Notes: generated by a model not told the origin, from the sequence alone. A stretch of DNA of 64,000 nucleotides from Kitasatospora sp. A2-31 (GCF_022288725.1 NZ_JAKNTA010000003.1:430901-494900); one strand, 5' to 3'. Numbered from the stretch's first letter, positions 41,988-51,526 are shown. Numbers and translations: made by a program.

Positions 41988-42629
41988 GTGGACATCTGGT
42001 GGACTCTGCACCTCAAGCGCGACCCGGCCAGCGTCCCGCTGGCCCGGCGCATCCTGCTCGGTGCGATGGCGACGGCGGGCGTCGACCCGCAGGTCGCCCA
42101 CGACCTCGGCCTCGCCCTCAGCGAGGCCTGCGCCAACGCCGTGGAGCACGGCGCCGGCGGCCGGCCCGACGAGGGCTTCCAGGTCAGCGCGTCCATCAGC
42201 GGCGACCTGCTGCGGATCGAGGTGACCGACTCGGGCCCCGGGCTCGCCGTGCCCACCCCGCCGGCCGCGCCGTCGCTGCGGCGCCCGCCCGCCCCGCCGG
42301 CCCGCCCCGCGGCGGTCGGGCACCGCCCGCGCCGCAGCCGGCGCGGCCGCGCCAGCGTCCCCGCGCCGGTGCTCACCGGGCACCGGCCGCGCCGCGAGGG
42401 CCGCCCCTACGACACCCACGTGCTGCCGTGCCGCCCGCCGGCCCCGACGCTTCGCCCGGTGGACGTCGACACGCTGCCCGACCTCACCGCGGAGTCCGGC
42501 CGGGGCCTCTTCCTGATCCACGCCCTCACCGACCACGTGCAACTGCGCAACCACCCGCTCCGCGGCGCGATCGTCAGCTTCGACAAGATCCTCAAATGGC
42601 AGGACGGCGCCCTCCTGCGGGCGTGCTGA
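41988..42629 (+). CDS. HATPase_c anti-sigma-like regulator with Pro/Arg insertion
   Basis: 213 aa from GTG 41988 after AGGAGGG. The Bergerat fold is clear: N box LSEACANAVEHGA (~48), G1 DSGPGLAV (~82) and G2 SGRGLFLIHAL (~176). RsbW/SpoIIAB-type proteins bind anti-sigma or sigma partners and phosphorylate antagonists. Between G1 and G2 is an ~80-residue Pro/Arg-rich insert (RRPPAPPARPA, HRPRRSRRGR) that replaces the usual short lid. It is ended by a strong hairpin. Partner genes are not adjacent. Confidence 0.8.
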   Translation: MDIWWTLHLKRDPASVPLARRILLGAMATAGVDPQVAHDLGLALSEACANAVEHGAGGRPDEGFQVSASISGDLLRIEVTDSGPGLAVPTPPAAPSLRRPPAPPARPAAVGHRPRRSRRGRASVPAPVLTGHRPRREGRPYDTHVLPCRPPAPTLRPVDVDTLPDLTAESGRGLFLIHALTDHVQLRNHPLRGAIVSFDKILKWQDGALLRAC

Positions 42630-42661
42630 GAAGGCCGGCGCACGGAAGGACACGGGGACAC

Positions 42662-42700
42662 GGAGAAGGGGTACGGGCGGCGCGCCCGTACCCCTTCTCC
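42662..42700. terminator. Convergent hairpin terminator
   Basis: A perfect 18-bp stem with loop GCG separates the ATPase gene and the convergent sortase-substrate gene. Confidence 0.8.
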
Positions 42701-42733
42701 CGGTCGGCCGACGTCAGCCGGCCGCTAGCGGTC

Positions 42734-43741
42734 TCAGCTGTGCGAACCGGCCTTGCGGCGGCGCAGGACGAAGAGCGTCCCGGCGCCGGCGGCGAGCACG
42801 GCGGCGCCGCCGACCGCGATCGGGAGGGTGTTGGAGCTGCTACCGGTCTCGGCCAGGTGCGGCCCCGCCGCCGGCGAGGTGGAGGCGGAGGCCTTGGCGG
42901 TGGTGGACGGAGCGGCGTCGGCGACCTTGAAGAGGTCGTCGACCCGGTGGTCGCCGAAGTACTCGTGGCAGCCGTTGGTCAGGGTGCTGCCCGGCACGTT
43001 CTTGCTGGGGATGGTCTCGGAGGTTCCGCGCAGCTCGGCGAAGTAGTCGGCGCTGCGGGCCTTGCCGGTCGCCTTGAGGCGCACCTGGAGGGTGAGCTTC
43101 GCGCCCTTGGCGATCTTGAAGTCGCCGAGGTCCACCAGCATGTAGACCGGGTTGGACTGCTCGACGGCCTTCCAGTCGCCGCCCGGCAGCTTCGCCTCGA
43201 CGGTGAAGGCCTCCTTGATCGAGGTGGACGGGGCCGCCGCCCCCTCCTGCTGGATGTCGGTGGCGAAGAGGAAGGCGTTGAACTTCTGCAGGTCGACCGG
43301 GCTGGTGTTCTCGAAGGTCACCGAGAGCTCCTGCGCCGGGCCGCCCTTGACCAGGGTGGTGCCCGCCAGGCCGGAGCCGGTGGCCTTGATCTCGTCCTCA
43401 CGGAAGCCGCCCGGGCAGTTGCCACCCACGCTCGGGCTCGGAACCGGCACGGTCGGGCGGACGGTCGGCTTGGCCGTGGTGGCGGAGGCCGACGCGCTCG
43501 GGGAGGCGGTGGTGGGCTTGGCGGTGGGGCTGGCGCTGGCCGACGGGGAGGCCGAGCCGGTGGCCGACGGGGTGGCGGACGGCGTGCCCGACGGCGTCGC
43601 GGTGGCCGAGCTGGTGGCCGTCGGGGTCGGCGAGACAGCGGCCGCGCCGGCGGTGGCCGTGCCGACGGTCGCGCCGAGGGAGAGCGCGAGCAGCGAGGAC
43701 GCGGCCAGCAGGCGGGAAGTACGCACGTTCTTTGCCCCCAT
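42734..43741 (-). CDS. Sortase-anchored cell-wall protein (LAETG)
   Basis: 335 aa from ATG 43741. The signal peptide ends around TATAGAAA. A Ser/Thr/Pro/Ala-rich stalk of ~75 residues follows, then a folded middle with TTLVKGGPAQELSVTFENT and a Cys pair (GGNCPGG, TNGCHEY). The C-terminus has LAETGSSS, a hydrophobic helix (LPIAVGGAAVLAAGAGTLFVL) and RRRKAG, a class E sortase sorting signal typical of high-GC actinomycetes. The outer function is unknown. It is divergent from the LysR gene with a 140-bp gap. Confidence 0.88.
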   Translation of the reverse strand: MGAKNVRTSRLLAASSLLALSLGATVGTATAGAAAVSPTPTATSSATATPSGTPSATPSATGSASPSASASPTAKPTTASPSASASATTAKPTVRPTVPVPSPSVGGNCPGGFREDEIKATGSGLAGTTLVKGGPAQELSVTFENTSPVDLQKFNAFLFATDIQQEGAAAPSTSIKEAFTVEAKLPGGDWKAVEQSNPVYMLVDLGDFKIAKGAKLTLQVRLKATGKARSADYFAELRGTSETIPSKNVPGSTLTNGCHEYFGDHRVDDLFKVADAAPSTTAKASASTSPAAGPHLAETGSSSNTLPIAVGGAAVLAAGAGTLFVLRRRKAGSHS

Positions 43742-43884
43742 GAGGTGAATTCTGTCTGGATATGAGCGACTTGATGCCTGGTGTGATCGCCGGCGGTCGC
43801 AGGAGCGGCACCTTATCGGGGCGCCGGCGACGGGTTTCGGCCGGGGTGGCCGAGACGACTCGGCGGTGGTCCTACGCTGGCGCG

Positions 43885-44799
43885 ATGGGTGTGGGCGAGT
43901 GGGATCTGCGGCGGCTGCGGGTGCTGCGGGCGGTGGACGAGTGCGGCACGGTGACCGGCGCGGCCGAGCGGCTCCGCCTCTCGCCGTCGGCGGTCTCCCA
44001 GCAGGTGTCGGCGCTGGCGAAGCAACTGGGAGCGCCGATGCTGGAGCCGTACGGGCGGCGGGTCCGGCTGACCCCGGCGGCACGCCTGGTGCTGCGCCAC
44101 GCGGAGCCGGTGTTCGGGCAGTTGGAGCAGGCCGAGGCCGAGCTGGCCGGCTACCTGCACGGCGAGGCCGGCGAGCTGCGGGTGGGCGCGTTCGCCACCG
44201 CGATCGCCGGACTGCTCGTCCCGGCGATCGCCCGGCTGCGGGAGTGCGCACCGCGGCTGGCGGTCCAGGTGGTGGAGGCCGAGGCGGCCGGGGCGTACGG
44301 GCTGCTGGCGGCGGGCGAGGTCGACCTGGCGCTGTCGCTCGCCGTGCAGCCGGGCGGCGGCGACCCGCGCTTCGTCCAGTCGGTGCTGCTCAGCGACCCG
44401 CTGGACGTCGCGCTGCCGCCCGGCCACCCGCTGGCCGGGGCGCCGCGGCTGCGGCTGGCCGACCTCGCCGCCGAGCCGTGGATCTACGGCGCCGCCGGGC
44501 CGTGGCGGGAGATCACCCTGGCGGCCTGCGCGGACGCCGGGTTCGTGCCGGAGCGGGCCCACACCGCGGCGGACTGGACGGCGATCCTGGCGATGGTCGG
44601 GGCGGGCCTCGGGGTGGCGCTGGTGCCCCGGCTGGCCTCGGCGCGGCGCGGGGGCGGGGCGGTGGTGCGGGCGCTTCCCGCCGACCTGCCGACCCGTCGG
44701 GTGGTGGCGGCGGTGCGGACCGGGACGGAGGCGACGCCGCCGCTGCGCCGGTTGCTGGGAGTGCTGGCCGAGGTGGCCGCGACCGTGCAGCCGGACTGA
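43885..44799 (+). CDS. LysR-family regulator
   Basis: 304 aa from ATG 43885. The winged helix (RLRVLRAVDECGTVTGAAERL, then SPSAVSQQVSALAKQLG) is followed by an effector domain (GELRVGAFATAIAGLLVPAI; LADLAAEPWIYG; MVGAGLGVALVPRLA). It lies 59 bp upstream of the allantoicase gene in the same direction, so it may control purine or ureide catabolism, perhaps with the amidase further on. LysR genes often diverge from their targets, so the sortase substrate gene is a second candidate. Confidence 0.87.
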   Translation: MGVGEWDLRRLRVLRAVDECGTVTGAAERLRLSPSAVSQQVSALAKQLGAPMLEPYGRRVRLTPAARLVLRHAEPVFGQLEQAEAELAGYLHGEAGELRVGAFATAIAGLLVPAIARLRECAPRLAVQVVEAEAAGAYGLLAAGEVDLALSLAVQPGGGDPRFVQSVLLSDPLDVALPPGHPLAGAPRLRLADLAAEPWIYGAAGPWREITLAACADAGFVPERAHTAADWTAILAMVGAGLGVALVPRLASARRGGGAVVRALPADLPTRRVVAAVRTGTEATPPLRRLLGVLAEVAATVQPD

Positions 44800-44858
44800 A
44801 CGTTCTGCTCAATACTTTGTGATGGACCTGACCGATCGGGCGGAGCCATCGTGGAGGC

Positions 44859-45935
44859 ATGGCCTTCGAGACGCTCTCCGACGCTGCCGCCCTGCCCTAC
44901 GCGGGCGGCAACCCGTACGCCGACTACCGCTCCGGCGACTTCGCCTTCACCACCCTGACCGACCTGGCCGACCGCCGGCTCGGCGGCGCCGTGATCGCCG
45001 CCAACGACGAGCTCTTCGCCGAGCGGGAGAACCTGCTGCTCCCCGAGCCCGCCGAGTTCCGGCCCCACACCTTCGGCAACAAGGGCCAGATCATGGACGG
45101 CTGGGAGACCCGCCGGCGGCGTGGCGCCGGCGCCGGCCACCCGCACCCGGCGGCCGACGACCACGACTGGGCGCTGGTCCGGCTCGGGGTGCCGGGCGTC
45201 GTCCGCGGCGTGGTCGTCGACACCGCCCACTTCCGGGGCAACCACCCGCAGCAGATCGCCGTCGAGGGCGCCGAGCTCCCCGGCACCCCCGGGCCGGAGG
45301 AACTGCTGGCCGACTCCACCGCCTGGCACCCGCTGGTGCCGCGCTCGCCGGTGCGCGGCCACGCCGCCAACGGCTTCACCGTCGAGGACGGCCGCCGGTT
45401 CACCCACCTGCGGCTCAGCCAGTACCCCGACGGCGGCATCGCCAGGTTCCGGGTGCACGGCGAAGCCCGGCCGGACGCCGCCTGGCTGGCCGCGCTCGGC
45501 ACCTTCGACCTCGCCGCGATCGAGAACGGCGGCGCGGTCGAGGACGCCTCGGACCGCTTCTTCTCGCCCCCGGCCAACCTCGCGCTGCCCGGCAGGTCCC
45601 GGGCGATGGGCGACGGGTGGGAGAACCGGCGGCGGCGCGACGACGGCCACGACTGGGTCCGGCTGCGGCTGGCCGGGCGCGGCGCGATCCGGGCCGTCGA
45701 GATCGACACCGGCTGCTACGTCGGCAACGCGGCCGGCTGGGCCGCGCTGTACGGGCGGGACGAGCGGGCCGCCGACCCGCAGGAGTGGTTCGAGCTGGTC
45801 CCGCGGACGCGGCTGCAGCCCGACGCCGTCCACCGCCTGGTCCTGGACGCGCCCCGACCCGCCACCCACGTCCGGCTGGACGTCTTCCCCGACGGCGGCA
45901 TCGCCCGCCTGCGACTGCACGGCAGCCTGGTCTGA
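44859..45935 (+). CDS. alc: Allantoicase
   Basis: 358 aa. Hydrolyses allantoate to ureidoglycolate and urea in purine breakdown. The two allantoicase repeats are visible: HTFGNKGQIMDGWETRRRR then VDTAHFRGNHP, and MGDGWENRRRRDDGHDWV then IDTGCYVGNAA. HLRLSQYPDGGIARFRVHG closes each half. The ATG at 44859 has GTGGAGGC upstream. It follows the LysR gene closely and no allantoinase is in the window. Confidence 0.92.
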   Translation: MAFETLSDAAALPYAGGNPYADYRSGDFAFTTLTDLADRRLGGAVIAANDELFAERENLLLPEPAEFRPHTFGNKGQIMDGWETRRRRGAGAGHPHPAADDHDWALVRLGVPGVVRGVVVDTAHFRGNHPQQIAVEGAELPGTPGPEELLADSTAWHPLVPRSPVRGHAANGFTVEDGRRFTHLRLSQYPDGGIARFRVHGEARPDAAWLAALGTFDLAAIENGGAVEDASDRFFSPPANLALPGRSRAMGDGWENRRRRDDGHDWVRLRLAGRGAIRAVEIDTGCYVGNAAGWAALYGRDERAADPQEWFELVPRTRLQPDAVHRLVLDAPRPATHVRLDVFPDGGIARLRLHGSLV

Positions 45936-46064
45936 GGCCTCCTCGAAGGGGCCCGGTCGGTCCCCCGGCCGCCCCGCGGCACGTCCTGCCGCCCCGCCCG
46001 TGCGCCCCGCCCGCGCCGCCGTCCTCCGGTTGCCGCGGCCGGAGGGCGGCCGGACGATGGGGGG

Positions 46065-46295
46065 ATGATGCACCAGATGCGAGCCGAGTACGGTGCCGGC
46101 GGCCCGGCCGCCGGGGTGAAGCTCTGGCACATGGTCCGCGGCACCGAGGCCGTCGCCATGTGCGGCCGGGAGCTCGCGGACGACGCGCCGGTGCGGGAGG
46201 CGACGGACTGGGGCAAGACCGCCGAACTCTGCTGCCACACCTGCGGCGCGTACTACCTGCGCGAGACGCCGTACCTGGCCACCGAGCACCCCTGA
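46065..46295 (+). CDS. Small zinc-ribbon-like protein
   Basis: 76 aa from ATG 46065, after GGGGGG. VKLWHMVRGTEAVAMCGREL and CCHTCGAYYL give two Cys-rich knuckles that could hold one zinc. Similar short proteins are common and unnamed in Streptomyces. Its stop lies in the first unit of a triplicate repeat. Function unknown. Confidence 0.65.
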   Translation: MMHQMRAEYGAGGPAAGVKLWHMVRGTEAVAMCGRELADDAPVREATDWGKTAELCCHTCGAYYLRETPYLATEHP

Positions 46296-46345
46296 ACGGC
46301 GGCTCCCCCCTGAACGGCGGCTCCCCGCTGAACGGCGACTCCCCC
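46292..46345 (+). repeat. Three 18-bp tandem units
   Basis: CTGAACGGCGGCTCCCCC occurs three times (46292, 46310, 46328), the last with one change. The first unit includes the stop codon of the zinc-ribbon gene. It lies in the gap before the amidase gene and looks like a replication-slippage repeat. Confidence 0.7.
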
Positions 46346-46438
46346 CGACGCCGGCACCCCCGGAGGCACCCACCCGGACACCGGTCCCCGGGCGACACCC
46401 GCGGTCGGCCGCCCGTGAACCGGGATACCGTGACCGGT

Positions 46439-47767
46439 ATGGAGGAACCCCTGGCCGGCCCGCGGTCGTTGGCCCGTGAGGCCGCCGCCCTGCGGGCCGC
46501 CGGCCCCGACCTGGCCGGCCACGTCGACCGGCTCTGCACCCGGATCGAACGGGTCGACCCGCTGATCCACGCCTTCGTGCCCGAGCCCGGCCGGCCGGCC
46601 CGGCTGCACGCCGAGGCCCGGGCGCTGGCCGCGCGGTACCCCGACCCGGCCGCCGCACCGCCGCTCTACGGCGTGGCGGTCGGCGTCAAGGACGTCGTCC
46701 GCGTCGACGGCCTGCCCACCCACGCCGGCTCGGCGCTGCCCCCGGGCGTGCTGGCCGGGCCGCAGGCCGCGGTGGTCGACCGGCTGCGGGCCGCGGGCGC
46801 GCTGGTGGCCGGCAAGACGGTCACCGCCGAGTTCGCGGGCAGCGCCCCGGGTCCGACCCGCAACCCGCACCACCCCGGCCACACCCCGGGCGGCTCCAGC
46901 AGCGGTTCGGCGGCGGCCGTCGCGGCCGGGCTGGTGCCGCTGGCGATCGGCACCCAGACCATCGGCTCGGTGGTCCGCCCTGCCGCCTACTGCGGCGTCG
47001 TGGGGTTCCGGCCGACCTTCGGGCGGATCCCGACGGACGGCGTGGTCCCGAACGCGCCGAGCTACGACACCCTGGGCCTGTTCACCGCCGACCTGGCCGG
47101 CGCGGCGCTGGCGGCGCCCCTGTTCTGCGACGGTTGGCGTGCCGAGGCGGCCCAACCGGTCGGTCCGGCGGGCCCGGCGCCCGTCCTCGGCGTGCCGGTC
47201 GGCCGCTTTCTGGAGCGGGCCCGGCCGGAGGCGGTGAAGGCCTTCGAGGAACAGCTGGCGCGGCTGGCGGCCGCCGGTCTGACGGTGCGCCGGATCGACC
47301 TGCTGCCCGACTTCGAGTCGGTGCTGCGGCAGGTGCACACGATCAACCGCTTCGAGCAGGCCCGCACCCACGCCGACTGGTTCAGCCGCTTCGCCGGCCT
47401 CTACCGGCCGGAGACGGCGGCCGGCATCCGGCAGGGCCAGGCGGTGGCGCCGGAGGACTACGCGGCGGCGCTGCGCGCCCGCGAGCACCTGCGTGACCGC
47501 GTCGCCGAGGAGCGCGAACGGGCCGGTGTGGACCTGCTGTTGGCGCCCTCCGCGACCGGTCCGGCCCCGTCCGGCCTGGCCGCCACCGGGGACCCGGTGA
47601 TGTCGCTGCCGTGGAGCCACCTCGGGCTGCCCGCGCTCAGCCTGCCGGCCGGGAGGACGGCGGACGGCCTGCCGCTGGGCCTGCAGGTGATCGGCGCCGC
47701 CGGGGACGACGAGCGACTGCTGGCCCAGGCGGCCCTGCTGGAAGGGGCGTTGGGCGCGGCGGAGTAG
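46439..47767 (+). CDS. Amidase-signature-family hydrolase
   Basis: 442 aa from ATG 46439. The Ser-cisSer-Lys triad is visible: GVKDVV (Lys 84), GGSSSGSAA (cis-Ser 155) and TIGSVVRPA (nucleophile Ser 177). The family includes amidases, allophanate hydrolase and GatA. It follows the allantoicase region by one small gene, so a role in purine or urea nitrogen use is possible, but the substrate cannot be told. Length and motifs look complete. GTG 46430 in frame is an alternative start. Confidence 0.9.
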   Translation: MEEPLAGPRSLAREAAALRAAGPDLAGHVDRLCTRIERVDPLIHAFVPEPGRPARLHAEARALAARYPDPAAAPPLYGVAVGVKDVVRVDGLPTHAGSALPPGVLAGPQAAVVDRLRAAGALVAGKTVTAEFAGSAPGPTRNPHHPGHTPGGSSSGSAAAVAAGLVPLAIGTQTIGSVVRPAAYCGVVGFRPTFGRIPTDGVVPNAPSYDTLGLFTADLAGAALAAPLFCDGWRAEAAQPVGPAGPAPVLGVPVGRFLERARPEAVKAFEEQLARLAAAGLTVRRIDLLPDFESVLRQVHTINRFEQARTHADWFSRFAGLYRPETAAGIRQGQAVAPEDYAAALRAREHLRDRVAEERERAGVDLLLAPSATGPAPSGLAATGDPVMSLPWSHLGLPALSLPAGRTADGLPLGLQVIGAAGDDERLLAQAALLEGALGAAE

Positions 47768-47986
47768 GGCAGCCGGCGGGCTCGCTCGGGGGATAACCCC
47801 CGCCTCGACCGGCCGGGCCGCCGCACTGCGCCGGAGGTCCTCGGAACGGAAGCCTGGGGGCATGACGAAAACGCCCGCCGCCGGCCGCCCGGACCGCCCC
47901 GGCCGCCCCGCGCACCGGCCCTTCCACGGGGTCGCCCGCCGCACCGTCCCCGGCTCCGCCACCCGCGCCGACTCCCGTCGGGGAGT

Positions 47987-50539
47987 GTGGCTCTGATGCT
48001 GCTCTCGTACGCGCTCCAGAGCCTGCGCACCCGCCGGGCGAGCTTCGCGGGCGCCTTCGTCGCGCTGTTCTTCGCCGCCCTCACCGTCACCGCCTGCGGC
48101 ACCCTGCTGGAGACCGGCCTGCGCGGTGAGGTCCGCGCCGAGCGGCTCGCCGGCACGCCGATCGTGGTGGCCGGCGACCAGCAGGTGCACAGGACCGTCG
48201 TCAAGGACAAGGGCAACGGGAAGACCAAGACCAAGGAGAAGGCCAAGCCGCTCGCCGAACGGGTCTGGCTGCCCGAGGAGTTGACCGCTCGGATCGCCGC
48301 GGTGCCGGGAGTGCGGGCGGCCGTGCCCGAGCTCGCCTTCCCGGCCCGCACGGTGGCCGCCGGCGGACGGTCCGGCGACGACCTCCCCTCGTACGGGCAC
48401 TCCTGGGAGTCCGCCGCGCTGACCCCGTTCACCCTGGCCGAAGGCCGGGAGCCGGTCGCGGCCGACGAGCTGGTGCTGGACACCGGCGCGGCGGCCCGGG
48501 CCGGGCTGCGCGTCGGCGACCGGGTGACCGTCCGGGCCACCCGCGCCCCGGCCGAGTACCGGGTCACCGGACTCGCCGCCCCGCGCGGCGTCCGACTCGC
48601 CCAGCAGAGCGCGCTGTTCTTCAGCCCGGCCGAGGCACGCCGGCTGGCCGACCACCCCGGCCGGGTCGGCGCGATCGGCGTGCTGCCCGCGCCCGGCACC
48701 GACGCCGCCGCGCTGGCGGGCCGGCTGGCACCGGTGCTGGCCGGCAGTGGCGCCGTCGTCCACCGCGGCGCCGACCGCGGCCTGGCGGAGTTCCCGGACG
48801 CGGCGAACGCCAGGGTGAAGCTGGTCAGCATGGGCGGCGCGATCGGCGGCACCGCGCTGCTGGTCGCCGTACTGGTGGTGAGCGGCACCTTCGCCCTGAC
48901 CATCCAGCAGCGCGGCCGCGAGATCGCGCTGCTGCGGGCGGTGGCGGCGACGCCGGGCCAGGTGCGGCGGCTGATCGGCCGGGAGGCACTGCTGCTCGGC
49001 CTGGCCGGCGGGGTGCTGGGCTCGCTCGCCGGCCTGCCGGCCGGACGCGAGCTGTACGACGGCTTCGTGGACCTCGGCGCGGTGCCGGGCACGCTGAACC
49101 TCGCGCAGAGCGTCTTCCCGATGGCCGTCGGCGTGCTGGCGGCGCTGTTCGGCGGCTGGGCCGCCGCCCGGATCTCCGCCCGCCGGACGTCCCGGATCCG
49201 CCCCGGCCAGGCGCTGGCGGAGGCGGCCGTGGAGGTGCGCACCGGCGGCTGGGTCCGCACGGTGGCCGGTCTGGTGACCCTGGCGGGCGGCGTCACCCTG
49301 GTCGCCGTCCTGTCGGCGCTGGACACCGAGAAGGCCTCCACCCCGGTCACCTTCGCCACCGTGCTGGTACTGGCGATCGCGGTGTCGCTGCTCGGCCCGG
49401 TGCTGGCCCGGATCGCCGCCGCCGTGATCGGCGGGGTACTGCGGCTCTCCCGGGTGAGCGGGCACCTGGCCGCCGCCAACCTGCGCGCCGAAGCCCGCCG
49501 GACGGGTGCGGTCGCCGCGCCGCTGGCCCTGCTGACCGCGATGGTCTGCACCGTGCTGTTCACCCAGGCCACGCTCGACGGTGCGGCCGGCCGGCAGGCC
49601 GAGGAGGGCGTCCGGGCCCCGTGGGCGCTGGCCGCCAGCGCCCCGGGCGTGCCCGGTGAGGCGGCGCAGGCGGTCCGGGCGCTGCCCGGGGTGACGGCGG
49701 CGACCGAGGTGGTCCGCAGCTCGGTCCGGATCGACCTGGAGAAGTACTCCGCGCAGGGCGTCACCACCGCGGGCCTGACCGCGGCGTGGGACCCCCGGGT
49801 GACGGCCGGCACGCTGGCCGGCTTCGGCGACGGCGACCTCGCGGTCAGCGAGACGACGGCCGGCGCGCTCGGGGTGCACCCGGGCTCGGTCGTCCGGCTG
49901 ACCCTCGGCGACGGCACCCCGGCCGAGCTGACCGTCCGGGCGGTCTACGCCCGCGGCCTCGGCTTCGGCGACCTGACCCTTCCGCACGCGCTGCTGGCCC
50001 GGCACGTGGACGACCCGCTGGCCGCGGCCGTCCTGGTCGCCGCCGACGCCAGCGTCACCCGGGAGCGGCTGACCGCGGCGGTGGCCGGCTACCCCGGCGT
50101 GCGGGTGCTGGACCGGGCGCAGGCCGGGGAGATCGCGGCCGAGGGCCGGCGCACGGGTGCCGAGGTCAACCTCCTGGGCATGGGCCTGGTCCTGGGCTTC
50201 ACCGCGATCTCCGTGGTCAACACGCTGGCGATGGCGACGGCGGACCGGCGGCGGGAGTTCGCCCTGCTCCGGCTGGCCGGCACCACCCGCCGCCAGATCC
50301 TGCGGATGCTGCGCCTGGAGGCGGCGGCGGTGGCGGTCACCGGGGCGGCGCTCGGCACGGCGATCGCGGGCGCGGTGCTGACCGCCTTCAGCGTGGGGAT
50401 GACCGGGGCGGCCGAGCCCGCCTGGCCGTGGGCGGACTACGCCGGGGTGCTGGCGGTCACGGCGGTGCTGGCCCTGGCCGCGACGGCGCTGCCGGGCCGG
50501 GCGGCCCTGCGCGGCCCGGCCCTCGCGGCCCGGGGGTAG
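47987..50539 (+). CDS. Large FtsX/MacB-type ABC permease, no ATPase alongside
   Basis: 850 aa from GTG 47987. It has two FtsX halves: a first helix (FAGAFVALFFAALTVTACG), a periplasmic-type domain with Lys-rich loop (KDKGNGKTKTKEKAK), three core helices around 290-400, then a second repeat ending in LVLGFTAISVVNTLAMA and LAVTAVLALAATALPGRAAL. Such permeases usually need a MacB/LolD-type ATPase, which is not adjacent here. A 44-codon frame (47862-47996) overlapping its start has a ribosome site but looks like chance GC-rich DNA. Confidence 0.87.
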   Translation: MALMLLSYALQSLRTRRASFAGAFVALFFAALTVTACGTLLETGLRGEVRAERLAGTPIVVAGDQQVHRTVVKDKGNGKTKTKEKAKPLAERVWLPEELTARIAAVPGVRAAVPELAFPARTVAAGGRSGDDLPSYGHSWESAALTPFTLAEGREPVAADELVLDTGAAARAGLRVGDRVTVRATRAPAEYRVTGLAAPRGVRLAQQSALFFSPAEARRLADHPGRVGAIGVLPAPGTDAAALAGRLAPVLAGSGAVVHRGADRGLAEFPDAANARVKLVSMGGAIGGTALLVAVLVVSGTFALTIQQRGREIALLRAVAATPGQVRRLIGREALLLGLAGGVLGSLAGLPAGRELYDGFVDLGAVPGTLNLAQSVFPMAVGVLAALFGGWAAARISARRTSRIRPGQALAEAAVEVRTGGWVRTVAGLVTLAGGVTLVAVLSALDTEKASTPVTFATVLVLAIAVSLLGPVLARIAAAVIGGVLRLSRVSGHLAAANLRAEARRTGAVAAPLALLTAMVCTVLFTQATLDGAAGRQAEEGVRAPWALAASAPGVPGEAAQAVRALPGVTAATEVVRSSVRIDLEKYSAQGVTTAGLTAAWDPRVTAGTLAGFGDGDLAVSETTAGALGVHPGSVVRLTLGDGTPAELTVRAVYARGLGFGDLTLPHALLARHVDDPLAAAVLVAADASVTRERLTAAVAGYPGVRVLDRAQAGEIAAEGRRTGAEVNLLGMGLVLGFTAISVVNTLAMATADRRREFALLRLAGTTRRQILRMLRLEAAAVAVTGAALGTAIAGAVLTAFSVGMTGAAEPAWPWADYAGVLAVTAVLALAATALPGRAALRGPALAARG

Positions 50540-50685
50540 GACCCGTCCTGCCGGACCTCCGCCCGGCGGGCGGGCGGCGATACCCTGGCGGGACGCAGAC
50601 GCGGCGGGCGGCTCACGACTGTGGGCCGCCCGCCGCCCTTGGGTGACGACGGCGCCGCCGTCCCGACCGACAGCTGAGGTGCACC

Positions 50686-51375
50686 GTGACCGGCTCCGCG
50701 ACCGACCGACGCACCGGCGGGCAGGGCGGCGGCGGGACGGGCGGACGCGTCGACGGCCGCCTCCAGCGCGGCGAGGAGACCCGCCGGGCGGTGCTCCGCC
50801 GGGCGGTCGAGATCGCCTCGGTGGAGGGGCTCGGCGCGCTCTCGATCGGCCGGCTCGCCACCGACCTCGGCCTGAGCAAGAGCGGGGTCTTCGCGGGCTT
50901 CGGTTCCAAGGAGGAGCTGCAGCTCGCCACCGTCCGGGCGGCCCGGCGGATCTACTACGACGCGGTGATCGGCCCGGTCGAGGGCGATCGCCCCGGTCTG
51001 GCCGCGGTCTGGCGGCTCTTCGAGTCCTGGATCGCCTACTCGCGGGCCCGGGTGTTCCCCGGCGGCTGCTTCTTCTACGGCGTCACCGCCGAGTTCGACG
51101 CCCAGCCGGGACCGGTGCGCGACCTGCTGGCGACCAGCGCCCGGGAGTGGCAGCAGACCGTCCGCGCGCGGCTGGAAGGCGCCCGGGACGCGGGCGAGCT
51201 GCGCGCCGACGCCGATCCGGACCAGCTGGTCTTCGCCCTGACCAGCTTCATGGAGACGGCCAACTCGCAGGCGCTGCTGTTCGGCGAGGACGCCCCGTAC
51301 GACCGGGCGGTCAGGGCGGCCCGGAGCCTGCTGCGGGCCGCGGCGAGCGACCCGGCCGCGCTGCCGGAGGGCTGA
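50686..51375 (+). CDS. TetR-family regulator
   Basis: 229 aa from GTG 50686. After a Gly-rich ~25-residue head, the HTH is RRAVLRRAVEIASVEGLGALS, then IGRLATDLGLSKSGVFAGFGSKEEL. The ligand domain has YAVTAEFDAQPGPVRDLL-like text and LVFALTSFMETANSQALLFG. It is upstream of a hydrolase gene whose promoter carries a palindrome suited to a TetR dimer. Confidence 0.9.
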   Translation: MTGSATDRRTGGQGGGGTGGRVDGRLQRGEETRRAVLRRAVEIASVEGLGALSIGRLATDLGLSKSGVFAGFGSKEELQLATVRAARRIYYDAVIGPVEGDRPGLAAVWRLFESWIAYSRARVFPGGCFFYGVTAEFDAQPGPVRDLLATSAREWQQTVRARLEGARDAGELRADADPDQLVFALTSFMETANSQALLFGEDAPYDRAVRAARSLLRAAASDPAALPEG

Positions 51376-51504
51376 CCGGCCCGCTGCGTGCGGCAGCTCC
51401 GCAGGTCCGGGGCCCGGTCGTTCCCTCTCCATCCGGGCCACTACCGGGTCTCCATCCGGGCCCCCACCGGGCCCCCACCCGGGCCTTCCCCGGACCAGAA
51501 AACT

Positions 51505-51526
51505 GCACGAACGATCGTGCTAATAT
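51505..51526 (+). promoter_or_regulatory. TetR-type operator abutting a -10 box
   Basis: GCACGA-ACGA-TCGTGC (51505-51520) is a perfect 6-bp inverted repeat with a 4-bp spacer that touches TAATAT (51521-51526), a good -10. The ATG of the hydrolase follows at 51585. It fits repression by the adjacent TetR protein. Confidence 0.55.

Noticed and set aside
47862..47996. 44-codon frame with ribosome site overlapping the FtsX start
   Set aside because: Product is Pro/Arg-rich and resembles random GC-rich DNA; coupling alone is not enough to call a gene.
46253..50005. Very long minus-strand frame over amidase and FtsX genes
   Set aside because: The plus-strand genes there have intact motifs; this frame is low-complexity antisense.
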